A stretch of DNA of 59,627 nt, taken from positions 1 through 59,627 of the forward strand of contig CAYFUM010000006.1 of the NCBI GenBank assembly GCA_964346475.1, read 5' to 3'. Below the pieces are notes generated by a model. The model worked only from the letters and a program-made list of their open reading frames with translations. It had not been told where the DNA came from and made no database searches. This stretch comes from DTU036 sp964346475 (GTDB lineage Bacteria; Bacillota; Clostridia; Peptostreptococcales; Acidaminobacteraceae). Shown in pieces: positions 51,660-59,627 of this stretch (its first letter is position 1; each line of letters opens with the position of its first letter). The position numbers and the translations under genes are program-made.

Positions 51660-52934
51660 ATGTTTATAGATAAGGCAGAAATTAAAATTAAAGCTGGAAG
51701 AGGCGGCGATGGTAGCGCCTCCTTTAGGCGAGAAAAATTCGAACCCAAGGGTGGACCCGATGGGGGAGATGGTGGCCGGGGTGGCCATGTTATAGCCAGG
51801 GTCGATGAAGGTATGCACACCTTAATGGACTTTCGCTATAAGAGAAAGTTTGTAGCAGAAAATGGTTTAAATGGCACAGGTAAAAAGTGCCATGGAAGAA
51901 GTGGAAAGGATATTTACCTTTCCTTTCCCCAGGGTACTGTAATTTTTGAGAAAAATTCAGGCAATATCATGGCTGACCTGTCTGAGGCAGGCAGTGAGGT
52001 AGTCCTGGCCAGGGGAGGCAGGGGTGGTAAGGGCAATGTCCACTTTAAATCCTCTACCAATCAGGCCCCTGACTATGCTCAAAAGGGTACTGAGGGTGAA
52101 GAATTTGAAATAGTACTGGAACTAAAGAGCATTGCCGATGTTGGCCTCCTGGGCTTTCCCAATGTGGGTAAGAGTTCCCTCCTTGCTAGGATCACCAAGG
52201 CTAGACCCAAGGTGGATAACTATCCCTTTACAACCCTGACCCCCAATCTAGGGGTGGTGGAGGTTATCCTGGGTAAGAGCTTTATAATGGCGGATATCCC
52301 TGGTCTTATTGAAGGGGCCAGTGCAGGAGTTGGTCTAGGCCATGACTTTTTACGCCATGTTGAGAGGACCAGGCTCCTGGTCCATCTTGTGGATGTATCC
52401 CAGCACTATGAAGAGGATAGGACTCCCCTGGGAGACTATCTTATTATCCGCCGGGAGCTTGAAGACTTTAGCGAAGAGCTGGCCAAGAGGCAGGAGGTAG
52501 TCCTCCTAAACAAGGTAGATATCCCAGGGCAGGAGACAGACCTAGAGGAACTTGAAAGCCATCTTAAAGAGCAGGGTGTTAAGTACTTTAGGACCTCCAC
52601 TGTAACCGGTGAAGGGGTAGAGGAAGCCATGAAGTATGTGACCAGCCTTCTTGATAAGATAGAGGAGATTGACCTTTATAAGGACGCCGAAGTCTATGTT
52701 AAAGAGGAGGCGGATAGGGAGATCCACTACTTCATTGAGGATGGCGAATACTGTGTGGAAGGTAGCCCCATCGAGGGCCTTATGAGGGCCACGGATTTTC
52801 TCTCCTATCAATCTGAAAAAAGATTTGAGGTTAATCTAAAAAAGATGGGTGTTTATGATAAACTAAGGGAAATGGGAATTGAGGAAGGCGACATAGTTAG
52901 GATTATGGGTTACGCCTTTGAATATAAGGAGTAG
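51660..52934 (+). CDS. obgE: Ribosome-associated GTPase Obg
   Basis: 424 residues. Essential GTPase for 50S assembly and stress control. Glycine-rich Obg domain (RGGDGSASFRREKF, GGPDGGDGGRGG), GTPase motifs GFPNVGKSSLL, DIPGLIEGA, NKVD and a C-terminal OCT domain (about 350-424). Start ATG 51660 with AGGAAA upstream. First gene of a run to upp. Confidence 0.97.
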   Translation: MFIDKAEIKIKAGRGGDGSASFRREKFEPKGGPDGGDGGRGGHVIARVDEGMHTLMDFRYKRKFVAENGLNGTGKKCHGRSGKDIYLSFPQGTVIFEKNSGNIMADLSEAGSEVVLARGGRGGKGNVHFKSSTNQAPDYAQKGTEGEEFEIVLELKSIADVGLLGFPNVGKSSLLARITKARPKVDNYPFTTLTPNLGVVEVILGKSFIMADIPGLIEGASAGVGLGHDFLRHVERTRLLVHLVDVSQHYEEDRTPLGDYLIIRRELEDFSEELAKRQEVVLLNKVDIPGQETDLEELESHLKEQGVKYFRTSTVTGEGVEEAMKYVTSLLDKIEEIDLYKDAEVYVKEEADREIHYFIEDGEYCVEGSPIEGLMRATDFLSYQSEKRFEVNLKKMGVYDKLREMGIEEGDIVRIMGYAFEYKE

Positions 52935-52936
52935 GA

Positions 52937-53242
52937 ATGATTGGTAAGGAAAGGGCCTATCTTAAGAGGCTGGCCCATGATAGAAGGCCCGATATTCAAA
53001 TGGGCAAGGAGGGCCTGTCGGAGAGCTTTTTAGCAGAGCTCGATAGGACCCTGGAACAAAAGGAACTCATCAAAATAGATCTTCTACCGGGAGCCGGTGA
53101 CAGGAAGATCATGGTGGAAAAAATCCTTGAAGAGACCGGTAGTGAGTTTATTAGCCAGATAGGTAGGAAGTTTGTAATCTATAGAGAAAGCTCCACTCTA
53201 GCAAGGGAGGAGAGGCTAAATCCATCTAGGAAGATAAGGTGA
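52937..53242 (+). CDS. yhbY: YhbY-family RNA-binding protein (CRM domain)
   Basis: 101 residues, the size of the single CRM domain. Starts MIGKERAYLKRLAHDR, keeps the conserved GKEGLSESF and the basic LPG loop variant (DLLPGAGD). Binds pre-50S particles in relatives. It lies two bases after obgE and its stop shares bases with the nadD GTG, the same order as in other Firmicutes. Confidence 0.92.
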   Translation: MIGKERAYLKRLAHDRRPDIQMGKEGLSESFLAELDRTLEQKELIKIDLLPGAGDRKIMVEKILEETGSEFISQIGRKFVIYRESSTLAREERLNPSRKIR

Positions 53243-53844
53243 GAATAGCCATCTTTGGAGGGAGCTTTGATCCTATCCACTATGGCCACCTCCTTTTAGC
53301 CCAGTATGCCTATGAGGAGCTTGAGCTGGATAGACTTATTTTTATGCCCAGCTACAGGCCTCCCCATAAGGTTAATAACAGGGTTTCCTCCTTTAGCCAC
53401 AGGTATGAGATGTTAAAGCTTGCCCTGGCAGGTAGGGAGGACTTTGTCATAACTACCCTGGAAAAGGATAGGCAGGAGCTTAGCTACTCCTATGATTCCC
53501 TGAGGATTCTGGAGAAGGAGTACCATGCCAAAAGTCTCCACTTCCTAATAGGTGCTGATAGTCTTATGGGCCTTGAGAGCTGGTATAGGGCTAAGGATCT
53601 TTTAGAGAACTATGCCTTTGCAGTAGCTCCAAGACCGGGTAGGAGCCAGGAGGAGATTGAAGAGAAGATTAGGCATTTAGAGGGCCTAGGGGGCTCTATA
53701 AGGCTACTTTCTTCTCCCTATATAGAAATATCCTCTTCCCTTATAAGGGAGAGATTAGAAGCTGGCAGGAGCATCCGCTACCACCTGCCCAGGGCTGTGG
53801 AGGACTACATCTATGAAAAGAAGGTCTACGGCCAGAGCCTTTAG
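53239..53844 (+). CDS. nadD: Nicotinate-nucleotide adenylyltransferase
   Basis: 201 residues. Makes deamido-NAD from nicotinate mononucleotide and ATP. Motifs: FGGSFDPIHYGHL (nucleotidyltransferase HxGH as HYGH), and ISSSLIRERLEAGRSI. GTG start at 53239 in a GTGA overlap with yhbY. yqeK overlaps its end by 32 bases, a common pairing. Confidence 0.96.
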   Translation: MRIAIFGGSFDPIHYGHLLLAQYAYEELELDRLIFMPSYRPPHKVNNRVSSFSHRYEMLKLALAGREDFVITTLEKDRQELSYSYDSLRILEKEYHAKSLHFLIGADSLMGLESWYRAKDLLENYAFAVAPRPGRSQEEIEEKIRHLEGLGGSIRLLSSPYIEISSSLIRERLEAGRSIRYHLPRAVEDYIYEKKVYGQSL

Positions 53845-54340
53845 GCTGGCAAGAAAATATCTAAGCCCCTCCAGGTATGCTCATAGTCTAAGGACTATGG
53901 AGATGGCACTGGCCCTTGGAGAGGCCTGGGCTGGGGATAGAAAGAGCCTCATTGAGGCCAGTCTTCTCCATGATCTGGGCTATAGCTTTGGAGGGAGAGC
54001 TCTGGACCATGCCTCTATAGGTGCTAGGCGAGCTGGAATGCTGGGCTTTGATAAAAGGGTTTTAAGGATGATTGAAGTTCATACAGTTGGGGCTTCAACT
54101 ATGGATTTAAATGAGAAGATCCTCTTTCTTGCCGATGGCATTGAGAGGGGGCGCTACTATAGATATATAGCTAGTCTAAGAAGGCTGGCCTTTAGAAATC
54201 TAGACTTGGCGCTACTAGCCTACATCAGATCAAGTGAAAAATATTTGAAGGCCTCTGGAAAGAGTCTCCACACAGATACAAGAAAATTTAAAGAAGAGAT
54301 AAGGAGGAAGTATGGAAGAACTGGTAGGAAAACTTATTGA
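53813..54340 (+). CDS. yqeK: YqeK family HD domain phosphohydrolase
   Basis: 175 residues. HD-domain motifs RYAHSLRTMEMA (about 24-35), LLHDLGYSF and HASIGA. Relatives hydrolyse Ap4A symmetrically. Start ATG 53813 within nadD; the sequence MKRRSTARAFRLARKY is basic and a little longer than typical. It overlaps rsfS by 29 bases at its end. Confidence 0.93.
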   Translation: MKRRSTARAFRLARKYLSPSRYAHSLRTMEMALALGEAWAGDRKSLIEASLLHDLGYSFGGRALDHASIGARRAGMLGFDKRVLRMIEVHTVGASTMDLNEKILFLADGIERGRYYRYIASLRRLAFRNLDLALLAYIRSSEKYLKASGKSLHTDTRKFKEEIRRKYGRTGRKTY

Positions 54341-54632
54341 ATTTCTAGAAGAAAAACAGGCCAGTAATGTACTGAGCTTTGATGCCAGGGAAGGTTCTCT
54401 AGCAGACTACTATGTAATTGCAACAGCTTTAAACAAGCGCCATCTCAAGGCCCTGATGAAGGATGTTGAGGGCTTTGTAGAGACCGGTGGCCTGCCTCTA
54501 TTTATCCGTCAGGGTGAAGCTGAAAGTGGCTGGATAATCCTGGACTTTATGGATATAGTTATCCACCTCTTTGATGAAGAGACCCGGGATTTTTATCATC
54601 TTGAGAGACTCTGGGAAGCCATGAGAAAATGA
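54312..54632 (+). CDS. rsfS: Ribosomal silencing factor RsfS
   Basis: 106 residues, normal size. Binds L14 to prevent subunit joining under starvation. Conserved parts: DYYVIATALNKRHLKAL and GWIILDFMDIVIHLF. ATG 54312 has AGGAGG upstream. Positioned after nadD-yqeK as in most Firmicutes. A small gene overlaps its stop (ATGA). Confidence 0.96.
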   Translation: MEELVGKLIEFLEEKQASNVLSFDAREGSLADYYVIATALNKRHLKALMKDVEGFVETGGLPLFIRQGEAESGWIILDFMDIVIHLFDEETRDFYHLERLWEAMRK

Positions 54633-54889
54633 AAAGACTAATCCCTGTGATTCTACTTGCCCTGGGCCTGAGTCTGCCCCTGGTAAGGCTGGCAAGGCCT
54701 GTACCTGAGCTTATAGGACTGGAGGGGGATTTCCCCCAGGTTTTAGAAAGTATTTATAGGGACTACGGCCCCTTTGAGGAGGAGCTTGTCCTGGAGGATG
54801 GAGCCAGCTTTAGAAGTCAGGGGTCAAGCCTTGAAGTCTATAGAGATAATTTTTTAGGTAATGATTTTTTACTCTTTATAAGTAAGTAA
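54629..54889 (+). CDS. Small secreted or membrane-anchored hypothetical protein
   Basis: 86 residues, with a basic N-terminus and a hydrophobic segment (LIPVILLALGLSLPLV, residues about 4-19) that is either a signal peptide or an anchor. The remaining ~60 residues are acidic, without known motifs. It starts in the ATGA overlap with rsfS, so it is translationally coupled and very likely real. Function unknown. Confidence 0.65.
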   Translation: MKRLIPVILLALGLSLPLVRLARPVPELIGLEGDFPQVLESIYRDYGPFEEELVLEDGASFRSQGSSLEVYRDNFLGNDFLLFISK

Positions 54890-54903
54890 TATAAGAGGAC
54901 TAC

Positions 54904-55788
54904 ATGCAGGAGAAGAAAGATTTTCTTTTAATTCAAAATCCCGTGGCTGGTCTACCTAAGAACCATAGCTGGGTTGATGTCCTAACAAATAAATTGGATT
55001 TAGCCCAAAAGACCTATGACCTTGTGGAGACTGAGTACCCTGGCCACGCTAGCGAAATAGCCTTTGAGAGGGCTGGAGACTACGGTGCTGTTATTGCCAT
55101 GGGAGGGGATGGAACTGTCCATGAAGTGGCCCAGGGAGTCCTAAGAAACGGCGGTGGTGCCCTTGGTATCCTGCCCATTGGTAATGGCAACGACTACTAT
55201 AGAAATATAGGAAAGAAGGTAAGTCCTAGTCAAGCCATAGATAAGATATTAAGGGGTGATTTTAAAAGAGTTGATGTGGGAAGGATAAGGGAGGACTGGT
55301 ATGTTTTAAACATTGCCAGCATTGGCCTTGATAGCCATACCGACCAGATCCAAAAGAAGATTAGGGCCTATGCCCCTAAGACCCTGGGCTACGTCTTTGC
55401 TCTTATCTATGCAATTGCAACCTATAAAAAAAGCAGAATAAGGGTTGAACTAGATGGAGAGGCCTTTAGCTGTAATAATGTCCTTTTTTGTTTTGGTGGA
55501 GGCAAGACCTATGGGGGAGGCATTAAAATGATGCCCTGGGCCAGTCTTGAGGATGGTTACTTCAATATAGTAAATATAATTGATCTATCCTGGCCCCTGC
55601 TCTACTTTTTTGCACCAACCCTTCTCGTAGGATACCATACCAAGTTTAAGAAATATGTTAAGGTTTATAAGGCCAGAAATATCATCCTGGAAGGGGAGGA
55701 TTTGGTTTTAAATATAGATGGTGAAGTTATAAAAGTAGACAGGGTGGAAGCCCAGCTACTGCCCAGGAAACTCAAACTTATAGTTTAG
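54904..55788 (+). CDS. Diacylglycerol/lipid kinase family protein
   Basis: 294 residues. Soluble lipid kinase of the DgkB/YegS type, phosphorylating diacylglycerol or another lipid. Motifs: NPVAG near residue 12, MGGDGTVHEV (about 62-71), LPIGNGNDYYR, and SIGLDSH. Start ATG 54904 preceded by AAGAGGAC. Part of the obgE-to-upp run. The exact lipid is not known. Confidence 0.9.
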   Translation: MQEKKDFLLIQNPVAGLPKNHSWVDVLTNKLDLAQKTYDLVETEYPGHASEIAFERAGDYGAVIAMGGDGTVHEVAQGVLRNGGGALGILPIGNGNDYYRNIGKKVSPSQAIDKILRGDFKRVDVGRIREDWYVLNIASIGLDSHTDQIQKKIRAYAPKTLGYVFALIYAIATYKKSRIRVELDGEAFSCNNVLFCFGGGKTYGGGIKMMPWASLEDGYFNIVNIIDLSWPLLYFFAPTLLVGYHTKFKKYVKVYKARNIILEGEDLVLNIDGEVIKVDRVEAQLLPRKLKLIV

Positions 55789-55806
55789 TTAGAAAAGGAG
55801 CTAAGG

Positions 55807-56436
55807 ATGGCTAATGTATTTATCTTTGATCATCCACTAATGCAGCATAAGGTAACGCTGCTTAGGGACAAAAACACAGTACAAAAGGAGTTTAGGGAGC
55901 TGGTGGAAGAGCTTTCTATGCTTATGGCCTATGAGGTAACAAGGGATCTTCCTCTGAAGGAAGTTGATATAGAGACCCCGGTGGCAGCAACAAAACAGAA
56001 AAAACTTGCCGAGCAAAAGATTGCCCTGGTGCCTATTTTGAGGGCGGGACTTGGCATGGTCAGTGGTATGCAGAGTATAATTCCCCAGGCTAGGGTAGGC
56101 CATATAGGTCTTTACAGGGACCATGATACTCTGGACCCTGTGGAGTACTACTGTAAGCTGCCCGATGACATAGCAGAGAGTGAAGTAATCCTCCTTGACC
56201 CTATGCTGGCCACAGGAGGCAGCGGAGTTGCAGCAATAGACTTCCTTAAAGCCAGGGGCGTAAAAAAGATCAAGTGGGTCTGCATTATTGCTTCTCAAGA
56301 GGGAGTGGAGGTCCTTCACAAGGCCCATCCCGATGTGGCTATCTTCTGCGCTGCAGTGGACCCTGTTCTAAACGAAGACGCCTACATAGTTCCAGGTCTA
56401 GGAGATGCTGGAGATAGGCTCTTTGGTACTAAGTAG
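55807..56436 (+). CDS. upp: Uracil phosphoribosyltransferase
   Basis: 209 residues, full length. Salvages uracil to UMP with PRPP. Motifs: VPILRAGLGM, DPMLATGGSG (PRPP loop) and the C-terminal PGLGDAGDRLFGT. Start ATG 55807 with AAAGGAG upstream. Last gene of the long operon; a large perfect hairpin follows about 100 bases later. Confidence 0.97.
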   Translation: MANVFIFDHPLMQHKVTLLRDKNTVQKEFRELVEELSMLMAYEVTRDLPLKEVDIETPVAATKQKKLAEQKIALVPILRAGLGMVSGMQSIIPQARVGHIGLYRDHDTLDPVEYYCKLPDDIAESEVILLDPMLATGGSGVAAIDFLKARGVKKIKWVCIIASQEGVEVLHKAHPDVAIFCAAVDPVLNEDAYIVPGLGDAGDRLFGTK

Positions 56437-56541
56437 GGATTAAAATAGTTAGTAAGCAAGGCTTTAAAATAGGATTTAAAAGAGTAGTATAGTAATAAAC
56501 AAAAGAAGAAAAGAATAAGAATTAAAAATATAAAAGGTAGA

Positions 56542-56578
56542 AATATAAGAGCTGGGTAGCACACCCAGCTCTTATATT
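56542..56578. terminator. Long perfect hairpin between convergent upp and the minus-strand gene
   Basis: A 16-bp perfect inverted repeat, AATATAAGAGCTGGGT (56542-56557) with ACCCAGCTCTTATATT (56563-56578), loop AGCAC. Its AT-rich ends supply short U-tracts on both strands, so it could serve as a bidirectional terminator. Confidence 0.8.
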
Positions 56579-56597
56579 ACCTAGATCAAATGCTTTT

Positions 56598-57536
56598 TTA
56601 GTCTCTATAGGCTTCTGCCAGCTTAAATAAAAACTCTCTAATTTTTTCTCCACCATCCTCTTTATAGTCAAGCTCCCTGGAGCCGCCATGGGTAAGGCTG
56701 ATAATAAAGCTGTAGCTTCCTCCTTCCTTGTCAAGGCTAGCCGCAGGGCCCTTTCTATCTTCTATTTCAAATAGGCCTATTTTTTCTATCAGGGCCTCAA
56801 GCTCTTCTATGTACCTAGCTTCAATGGTTTCGTTTAGATTTATCTCCTCATCTTTTTCTGTGAAATAGCTTGTATAGAAGAGATAGAGGTCTTGGCGCTC
56901 TTCATAGCTTATGAAAAATCTAAAGCTCTTCTTCTCTTGGGGATGCTTGTAACTTAGAAGGAGGCTTTCTAGCTTGGGATTTTTTCTTGCTTCATCTAAC
57001 TTTTCCATGGCATACCTATCACTGACTTCTTGGAAGAACTCTAGGAGCCCTTCGCTACCCTGGGGCCAAAAATCCAGGCTCTTTTCCTGGCCGCCAAGCC
57101 AGCTTATTTCAAGGCTATGGTAGGTCCTGTCTGCTAGGTGGGGATAGTTTCTCTTATTTTTAGATGGCTTGATGTCGCCTAATTTATTCTTTCTTACAAT
57201 GTCATTTAGCCTATCCATATAGCTGGGGTCTATATCTATTTCCTTTAAGTAGATTTCAAGCCCCTCTTCATTGTAGTAGTTAGCAGACAAAAGAGGCTTT
57301 CCTGTTTCACTAGAAAGGCCCATATAGAAAGAAAAGCTATCTACTTGTGACATTTGAGAGGTGGAGAAGTAGAGGGAGCTTATTTCAGATTCCTGCCAGC
57401 CCTCTGTATTTTCGGACTCCTCATCTTGCCTTCTATCGGAGAGTAGGAATAAAATAACAATAATCAAGACCAGAAGAAAAAGGGCTAGGAAGAGGATATG
57501 TTTAATTTTATTCTTGTTCTTTTTCTTAGTTTCCAT
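56598..57536 (-). CDS. Hypothetical membrane-anchored protein
   Basis: 312 residues. Lys-rich N-terminus (KKKNKNKIKH), one membrane helix (about 12-34, LFLALFLLVLIIVILFLL) and a large acidic, charged outer part with alternating strands, such as SLEISWLGGQEKSL. No motif recognised; it could be a surface protein of unknown role. It is monocistronic, between the upp terminator and the leuS T-box. AGGAGG (minus strand) precedes the ATG. Confidence 0.7.
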   Translation of the reverse strand: METKKKNKNKIKHILFLALFLLVLIIVILFLLSDRRQDEESENTEGWQESEISSLYFSTSQMSQVDSFSFYMGLSSETGKPLLSANYYNEEGLEIYLKEIDIDPSYMDRLNDIVRKNKLGDIKPSKNKRNYPHLADRTYHSLEISWLGGQEKSLDFWPQGSEGLLEFFQEVSDRYAMEKLDEARKNPKLESLLLSYKHPQEKKSFRFFISYEERQDLYLFYTSYFTEKDEEINLNETIEARYIEELEALIEKIGLFEIEDRKGPAASLDKEGGSYSFIISLTHGGSRELDYKEDGGEKIREFLFKLAEAYRD

Positions 57537-57758
57537 GATCTACCTCCTGGCGGGAGAAATGGGATATATGTATTATTCTTATTATTTTACATTTTATCAG
57601 CTTAAAGCTAGAGGGACAAGTGCTAGAGGCTAATGCCGGAGGAGGGCTAGCTCCTTTAGCCTAGTAAAGCCTCTAGGGTCTTATTCTTATGGCTTGGGCA
57701 AGCTTTTAAGGCAGCAGGTGCTTTTGAAAATTATTCTGATACAACTTATCTTAATTTC
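57537..57758. other. Intergenic region upstream of the leuS promoter with a nested hairpin
   Basis: No ORF. AGGCTAA (57627-57633) with TTAGCCT (57656-57662) encloses AGGAG (57640-57644) with CTCCT (57651-57655). Alternatively CTAGAGGCT (57623-57631) pairs with AGCCTCTAG (57668-57676). The two folds are mutually exclusive. No U-tract directly follows. The remaining sequence is AT-rich. Confidence 0.5.
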
Positions 57759-57787
57759 TTGCATTCTCTGGGTAAATTATGTATACT
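57759..57787 (+). promoter_or_regulatory. Promoter of leuS
   Basis: TTGCAT (57759-57764), 17-base spacer, TATACT (57782-57787). Start near 57794. Confidence 0.75.
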
Positions 57788-57793
57788 TCAACT

Positions 57794-57979
57794 AGTATAG
57801 AGCTGGAATAGTAGAAGAGAGGATCCCTTTAGAGAGCAGTCGGTGGGTGCAAGGCTGTGGGTGAGACTTTTTGAACTCACCAAGGGATGGAGCTTGTCTT
57901 CCTTAAAGGACTGGAGAGTGGACTTTGTCAACTGGGGTGGTACCGCGCATGAGCGCCCTCAGGACAGGTCTTTTTTTAT
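57794..57979 (+). promoter_or_regulatory. T-box riboswitch (tRNA-Leu responsive) of leuS
   Basis: Stem I features: AGAGAGCAG at about 57831-57839, GGTGGGTGCAAG in the distal loop, and the specifier GAACTC with CTC (Leu) at 57876-57878. The T-box GGGGTGGTACCGCG is at about 57934-57947; its TGGT base pairs with discriminator A as in tRNA-Leu. The alternative terminator stem is suggested by GACTTTGTC (57921-57929) with GACAGGTC (57963-57970) and T7 (57971-57977). Confidence 0.92.
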
Positions 57980-57991
57980 GAAAGGAGTGCT

Positions 57992-59627
57992 ATGACACAC
58001 TATAATTTTACCAAGATTGAAAAGAAGTGGCAGGATATCTGGGACCAGGAGGGCACCTTCCATGTTAAGGAGGAGCCAGGTAAGGACAAGGACTATATTT
58101 TAATTGAGTTTCCCTATCCTTCTGCCCAAGGGCTACACGTTGGTCATCCAAGGAGCTATACTGCCCTTGATATAGTTGCTAGAAAAAGAAGAAGAGAGGG
58201 GAGAAATGTCCTCTTTCCCATTGGCTTTGATAGCTTTGGCCTACCAACTGAGAACTATGCAATTAAAACTAAGATCCATCCCAAGGTTGTAACCGAGGAG
58301 AATATTGGGCATTTTACCAGGCAGCTAAAGAGTATTGGCTTTAGCTTTGATTGGTCCAGGGCGATTACCACCTCTGAGCCAGAATACTATAAGTGGACCC
58401 AGTGGATCTTCCTCCAGCTCTTTAAGAAGGGCCTGGCCTACAAGACCAAAATGGATATTAATTTTTGCACCTCCTGTAAGGTTGGTCTTGCCAACGAGGA
58501 GGTTGTAGCTGGGGTTTGTGAGAGATGTGGTTCCAGTGTTGTAAGAAGGGAAAAGGAGCAGTGGATGCTGGCTATAACTAAATATGCCCAGCGTCTGATT
58601 GATGATTTGCAGGAGCTTGACTTTATAGATAGGGTAAAGGCCCAGCAGATCAACTGGATAGGTAGGAGTGAGGGAGCTAACATCTTCTTTCCCATTAAGG
58701 ACACCGAGGAGAAATTAGAGGTCTTTACTACTAGGCCCGATACTATTTATGGAGCTACCTACATGGTAATTGCTCCTGAGCATCCTCTAATAGATGAATA
58801 TGCTGATAGGCTGGATAACTATGATGATCTTTTAGCCTACAGAGAGGATGCCAAGAATAAGTCAGACTTTGAAAGAACCCAGCTGGTTAAAGAAAAGACC
58901 GGAGTTAAGCTCCTTGGTCTTAGTGCCATTAATCCTATCAGTGAAAGGGAGATTCCCATATACATCTCCGACTATGTAATGATGGAGTACGGCAGCGGCG
59001 CCATCATGGCAGTACCTGCCCATGACCAGAGGGACCATGAGTTTGCTATTGAATTTGGCGAAGAGATTATTGCAACCATCAGTGGTGGTAGTGTTGAGGA
59101 GCAGGCCTACACTGGAGATGGCACTATAATTAACTCTCCTCTTATAGATGGTCTAAATAAAGATGAGGCTATCTCGAAGATGATCTCTATTATTGAAAGT
59201 AGAGGGCTAGGAGAGGCCAAGATCCAGTATAAGCTAAGGGACTGGGTTTTCTCTAGACAAAGATACTGGGGTGAGCCAATTCCTGTAGTCCACTGTGATA
59301 AGTGTGGAGTTGTTGCCCTGCCTGAGGAGGACCTACCCCTGGTTCTTCCCGATGTTGAGAGCTATGAGGCTACCGATGATGGTAGCTCCCCTCTGGCAGC
59401 TATTAGTGACTGGGTTAATACCAGCTGTCCTAGCTGTGGTGGTCCTGCTAAAAGAGAAACTGATACCATGCCCCAGTGGGCTGGTTCCAGCTGGTATTTT
59501 TTAAGATACCTAGACCCCCACAATGACAAGGCTCTTGCCAGTGAAGAGGCTATAAACTACTGGATGCCTGTGGACTGGTATAACGGAGGTATGGAGCATA
59601 CCACCCTCCACCTTCTCTATAGCAGGT
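57992..59627 (+). CDS. leuS: Leucyl-tRNA synthetase, cut by the window end
   Basis: The first 545 codons are present; the frame is open to the edge, so the C-terminal part lies outside. Starts MTHYNFTKIEKKWQDIW. HIGH box is HVGH in PYPSAQGLHVGHP, zinc-type cysteines CTSC ... CERC, editing-domain residues (TTRPDTIYGAT), and YWGEPIP, MPQWAGSSWYF. The KMSKS loop is beyond the edge. ATG 57992 has AAAGGAG upstream. Controlled by the T-box. Confidence 0.96.
   Translation, partial: MTHYNFTKIEKKWQDIWDQEGTFHVKEEPGKDKDYILIEFPYPSAQGLHVGHPRSYTALDIVARKRRREGRNVLFPIGFDSFGLPTENYAIKTKIHPKVVTEENIGHFTRQLKSIGFSFDWSRAITTSEPEYYKWTQWIFLQLFKKGLAYKTKMDINFCTSCKVGLANEEVVAGVCERCGSSVVRREKEQWMLAITKYAQRLIDDLQELDFIDRVKAQQINWIGRSEGANIFFPIKDTEEKLEVFTTRPDTIYGATYMVIAPEHPLIDEYADRLDNYDDLLAYREDAKNKSDFERTQLVKEKTGVKLLGLSAINPISEREIPIYISDYVMMEYGSGAIMAVPAHDQRDHEFAIEFGEEIIATISGGSVEEQAYTGDGTIINSPLIDGLNKDEAISKMISIIESRGLGEAKIQYKLRDWVFSRQRYWGEPIPVVHCDKCGVVALPEEDLPLVLPDVESYEATDDGSSPLAAISDWVNTSCPSCGGPAKRETDTMPQWAGSSWYFLRYLDPHNDKALASEEAINYWMPVDWYNGGMEHTTLHLLYSR

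Noticed and set aside
55837..56328. A 163-residue ORF on the minus strand inside upp
   Set aside because: Antisense to upp, which is unmistakable; considered a shadow.
1..59627. tRNA genes, rRNA genes, CRISPR arrays, insertion sequences or prophage
   Set aside because: Reading both strands I found no cloverleaf with GTTCRA-type arm, no regularly spaced repeats, no transposase or integrase ORF, and no phage genes.

Overview
The window reads as a piece of a Bacillota (Firmicutes) chromosome, most likely an anaerobic, fermentative clostridium or Tissierellia/Peptoniphilaceae-type bacterium. The evidence is AGGAGG-type ribosome binding sites throughout, two tRNA-responsive T-box leaders (valS, leuS), a Gram-positive LexA box, the Prp protease/extended L27 pair, acetate kinase and an Fe-S type two-subunit L-serine dehydratase. 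Two conserved blocks point the same way: yceD-rpmF-plsX-rnc-radical SAM-smc-ftsY, and radical SAM/DUF2344/RNase E-G leading to rplU-prp-rpmA-obgE. The species cannot be fixed from the sequence alone. I saw no tRNA or rRNA gene, CRISPR array or insertion sequence.

Layout. 1-6017: a five-gene peptide/nickel-type ABC transporter operon, visibly more AT-rich than the rest. 6046-9430: a zinc-ribbon protein, an FMN-dependent hydroxy-acid oxidase family enzyme, an HNH nuclease-like protein and a frameshifted DUF6054-like gene. 9429-15604: glycogen/maltodextrin breakdown (metallophosphoesterase, glgP, malQ on the minus strand) diverging from pgi. 15591-19951: a NUDIX hydrolase diverging from a folate operon (folE-folP-folB-folK) that continues into a YihY membrane protein and a lipoprotein. 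19939-25650: tmcAL and ackA (minus), proC, an orphan PTS IIC-like permease (minus), a short homoserine dehydrogenase and a small membrane protein (minus). 25651-34294: a structured intergenic region, then the long yceD-to-ftsY operon. 34293-38471: an SOS-controlled Y-family polymerase (minus) diverging from an aminotransferase-PspC fusion, a second PspC protein and a cytosolic 5'-nucleotidase. 38592-43342: T-box, valS, folC, maf. 43374-50359: radC, a radical SAM/DUF2344/RNase E-G trio, serine dehydratase, a small unknown protein and a VanY-like lipoprotein. 50604-56578: L21 leader, rplU-prp-rpmA, then obgE-yhbY-nadD-yqeK-rsfS-small protein-lipid kinase-upp. 56598-59627: a membrane-anchored unknown protein (minus), a T-box and the 5' part of leuS, cut by the window end.

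Most of the window is dense housekeeping sequence in which neighbours overlap by a few bases (ATGA, GTGA and TAATG junctions), so translational coupling is common. Together the genes cover peptide import, alpha-glucan use feeding glucose-6-phosphate isomerase, acetate and serine fermentation steps, most of the folate pathway (folE, P, B, K, C and possibly a PabC-like aminotransferase), ribosome assembly and chromosome segregation.

No clearly new multi-gene system stands out. The observations most worth follow-up are the aminotransferase-PspC fusion, the minimal RNase E/G protein, the LexA box sitting exactly inside the polymerase promoter, the Cys-motif hydroxy-acid oxidase homologue, and the hairpin-rich region upstream of yceD.
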